Positions 5,219-5,605 of a DNA stretch of 5,605 bases are shown piece by piece. The position numbers and the translations under genes were made by a program. The notes below the pieces were generated by a model that worked only from the letters and a program-made list of their open reading frames with translations, was not told where the DNA came from and ran no database searches. The stretch spans positions 1-5,605 of the forward strand of contig JAEZAL010000031.1 in the NCBI GenBank assembly GCA_023427705.1, in the 5' to 3' direction. Every line of letters starts with the position of its first letter. Position 1 is the first letter of the stretch. The DNA comes from Bacillota bacterium. GTDB taxonomy: Bacteria > Bacillota > Clostridia > Clostridiales > Clostridiaceae.

Positions 5219-5605
5219 ATCAAACAGGCTTAAATATTCTTCATACCCTTCTTCTTTCATCTTCTCTTTAGGTATAAACTTTAGAGCTGCTGAATTTATA
5301 CAATATCTTAAGCCACCTAATTCTTCAGGTCCATCACAAAATACATGTCCTAAATGAGAATCAGAAGAACTGCTTCTAACTTCTGTTCTTATCATTCCAT
5401 GACTTCTATCAATTTTTTCATTTATTAGCTTTCTATTAATAGGTTTAGAGAAAGCTGGCCAACCACATCCTGAATCAAACTTATCATCTGATATAAATAA
5501 AGGTTCTAAAGATACTATATCTACATATATTCCTTCTTTAAAATTATCAAAATACTCATTTACGAAAGGGGGTTCAGTACCATTTTCTTGAGTAACCTTA
5601 TATTG
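5210..5605 (-). CDS. msrB: Peptide methionine-R-sulfoxide reductase MsrB (partial, N-terminus beyond window)
   Basis: This cytoplasmic enzyme reduces the R-epimer of methionine sulfoxide in proteins, with electrons from thioredoxin. The frame is open to the window edge and gives 131 residues. An internal ATG at 5395 is not the start, because the family sequence continues well upstream. Seen motifs, numbered from the first visible residue: YKVTQENGTEPPF (2-14), SGCGWPAF (45-52), RSHGMIRTEVRS (67-78), DSHLGHVFCDGP (82-93) and the catalytic GGLRYCINS (97-105) with Cys102. The two CxxC zinc pairs of many MsrB proteins are absent (VDIVS at 28-32 and VRSSSSDS at 76-83), so this is the zinc-free type. 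The visible part starts at the beginning of the MsrB domain. Whether it is a stand-alone MsrB or the C-terminal half of an MsrA-MsrB fusion, common in Firmicutes, cannot be seen. Its stop lies within its own terminator hairpin. Confidence 0.93.
   Translation of the reverse strand, partial: QYKVTQENGTEPPFVNEYFDNFKEGIYVDIVSLEPLFISDDKFDSGCGWPAFSKPINRKLINEKIDRSHGMIRTEVRSSSSDSHLGHVFCDGPEELGGLRYCINSAALKFIPKEKMKEEGYEEYLSLFDNK

Noticed and set aside
5210..5395. 61-residue protein starting at the internal ATG of msrB
   Set aside because: The MsrB family sequence continues in frame to the window edge, including YKVTQENGTEPPF and SGCGWP, so this Met is internal.

Overview
The window is AT-rich DNA (about 28% GC in the larger genes, lower between genes) with TTA/AGA-dominated codon use, A/T-rich spacers and strong AGGAGG-type ribosome binding sites. 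This points to a low-GC Gram-positive of the Clostridia (Clostridium or Peptostreptococcaceae-like). The sequence alone does not fix the genus. Every gene I can support lies on the minus strand, so transcription runs from high to low coordinates.

Right end (5210-5605): the C-terminal 131 residues of a methionine-R-sulfoxide reductase (MsrB), cut by the window edge. Its stop codon lies inside a perfect 15-bp terminator hairpin (5186-5218). A good sigma-A-type promoter (5134-5163) follows at once for the next unit.

Centre (1710-5086): a two-gene cell-wall operon. The first gene encodes a class B penicillin-binding protein, a monofunctional transpeptidase with two C-terminal PASTA domains. The second, 17 nt downstream, encodes its likely partner, a SEDS-family peptidoglycan glycosyltransferase (FtsW/SpoVE type). 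Together they would polymerise and crosslink septal or spore-cortex peptidoglycan. The pair is not surrounded by visible mur/mra (dcw cluster) genes.

Left of centre (767-1633): a DegV-family protein, probably a fatty-acid-binding (FakB-like) protein. It has a very good ribosome binding site, a possible promoter of its own in the 76-nt gap after ftsW, and a small hairpin that touches its Shine-Dalgarno sequence. Two intrinsic-terminator-like hairpins lie after it (695-739 and 611-643).

Left end (1-368): the N-terminal 122 residues of a SipW-type (ER-type, Ser/His) signal peptidase I, running off the window. It has its own near-consensus promoter (463-491) and an 80-90 nt leader. Its codon use (all four Arg codons CGN, several CTG) differs from its neighbours, which hints at a separate origin.

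I found no RNA genes, CRISPR arrays, insertion sequences or clearly novel system. The points most worth a second look are the stand-alone PBP-SEDS pair, the start of the PBP gene, the compact msrB-terminator/PBP-promoter junction, the leader of degV, and the foreign-looking sipW-type gene with its well-defined promoter.
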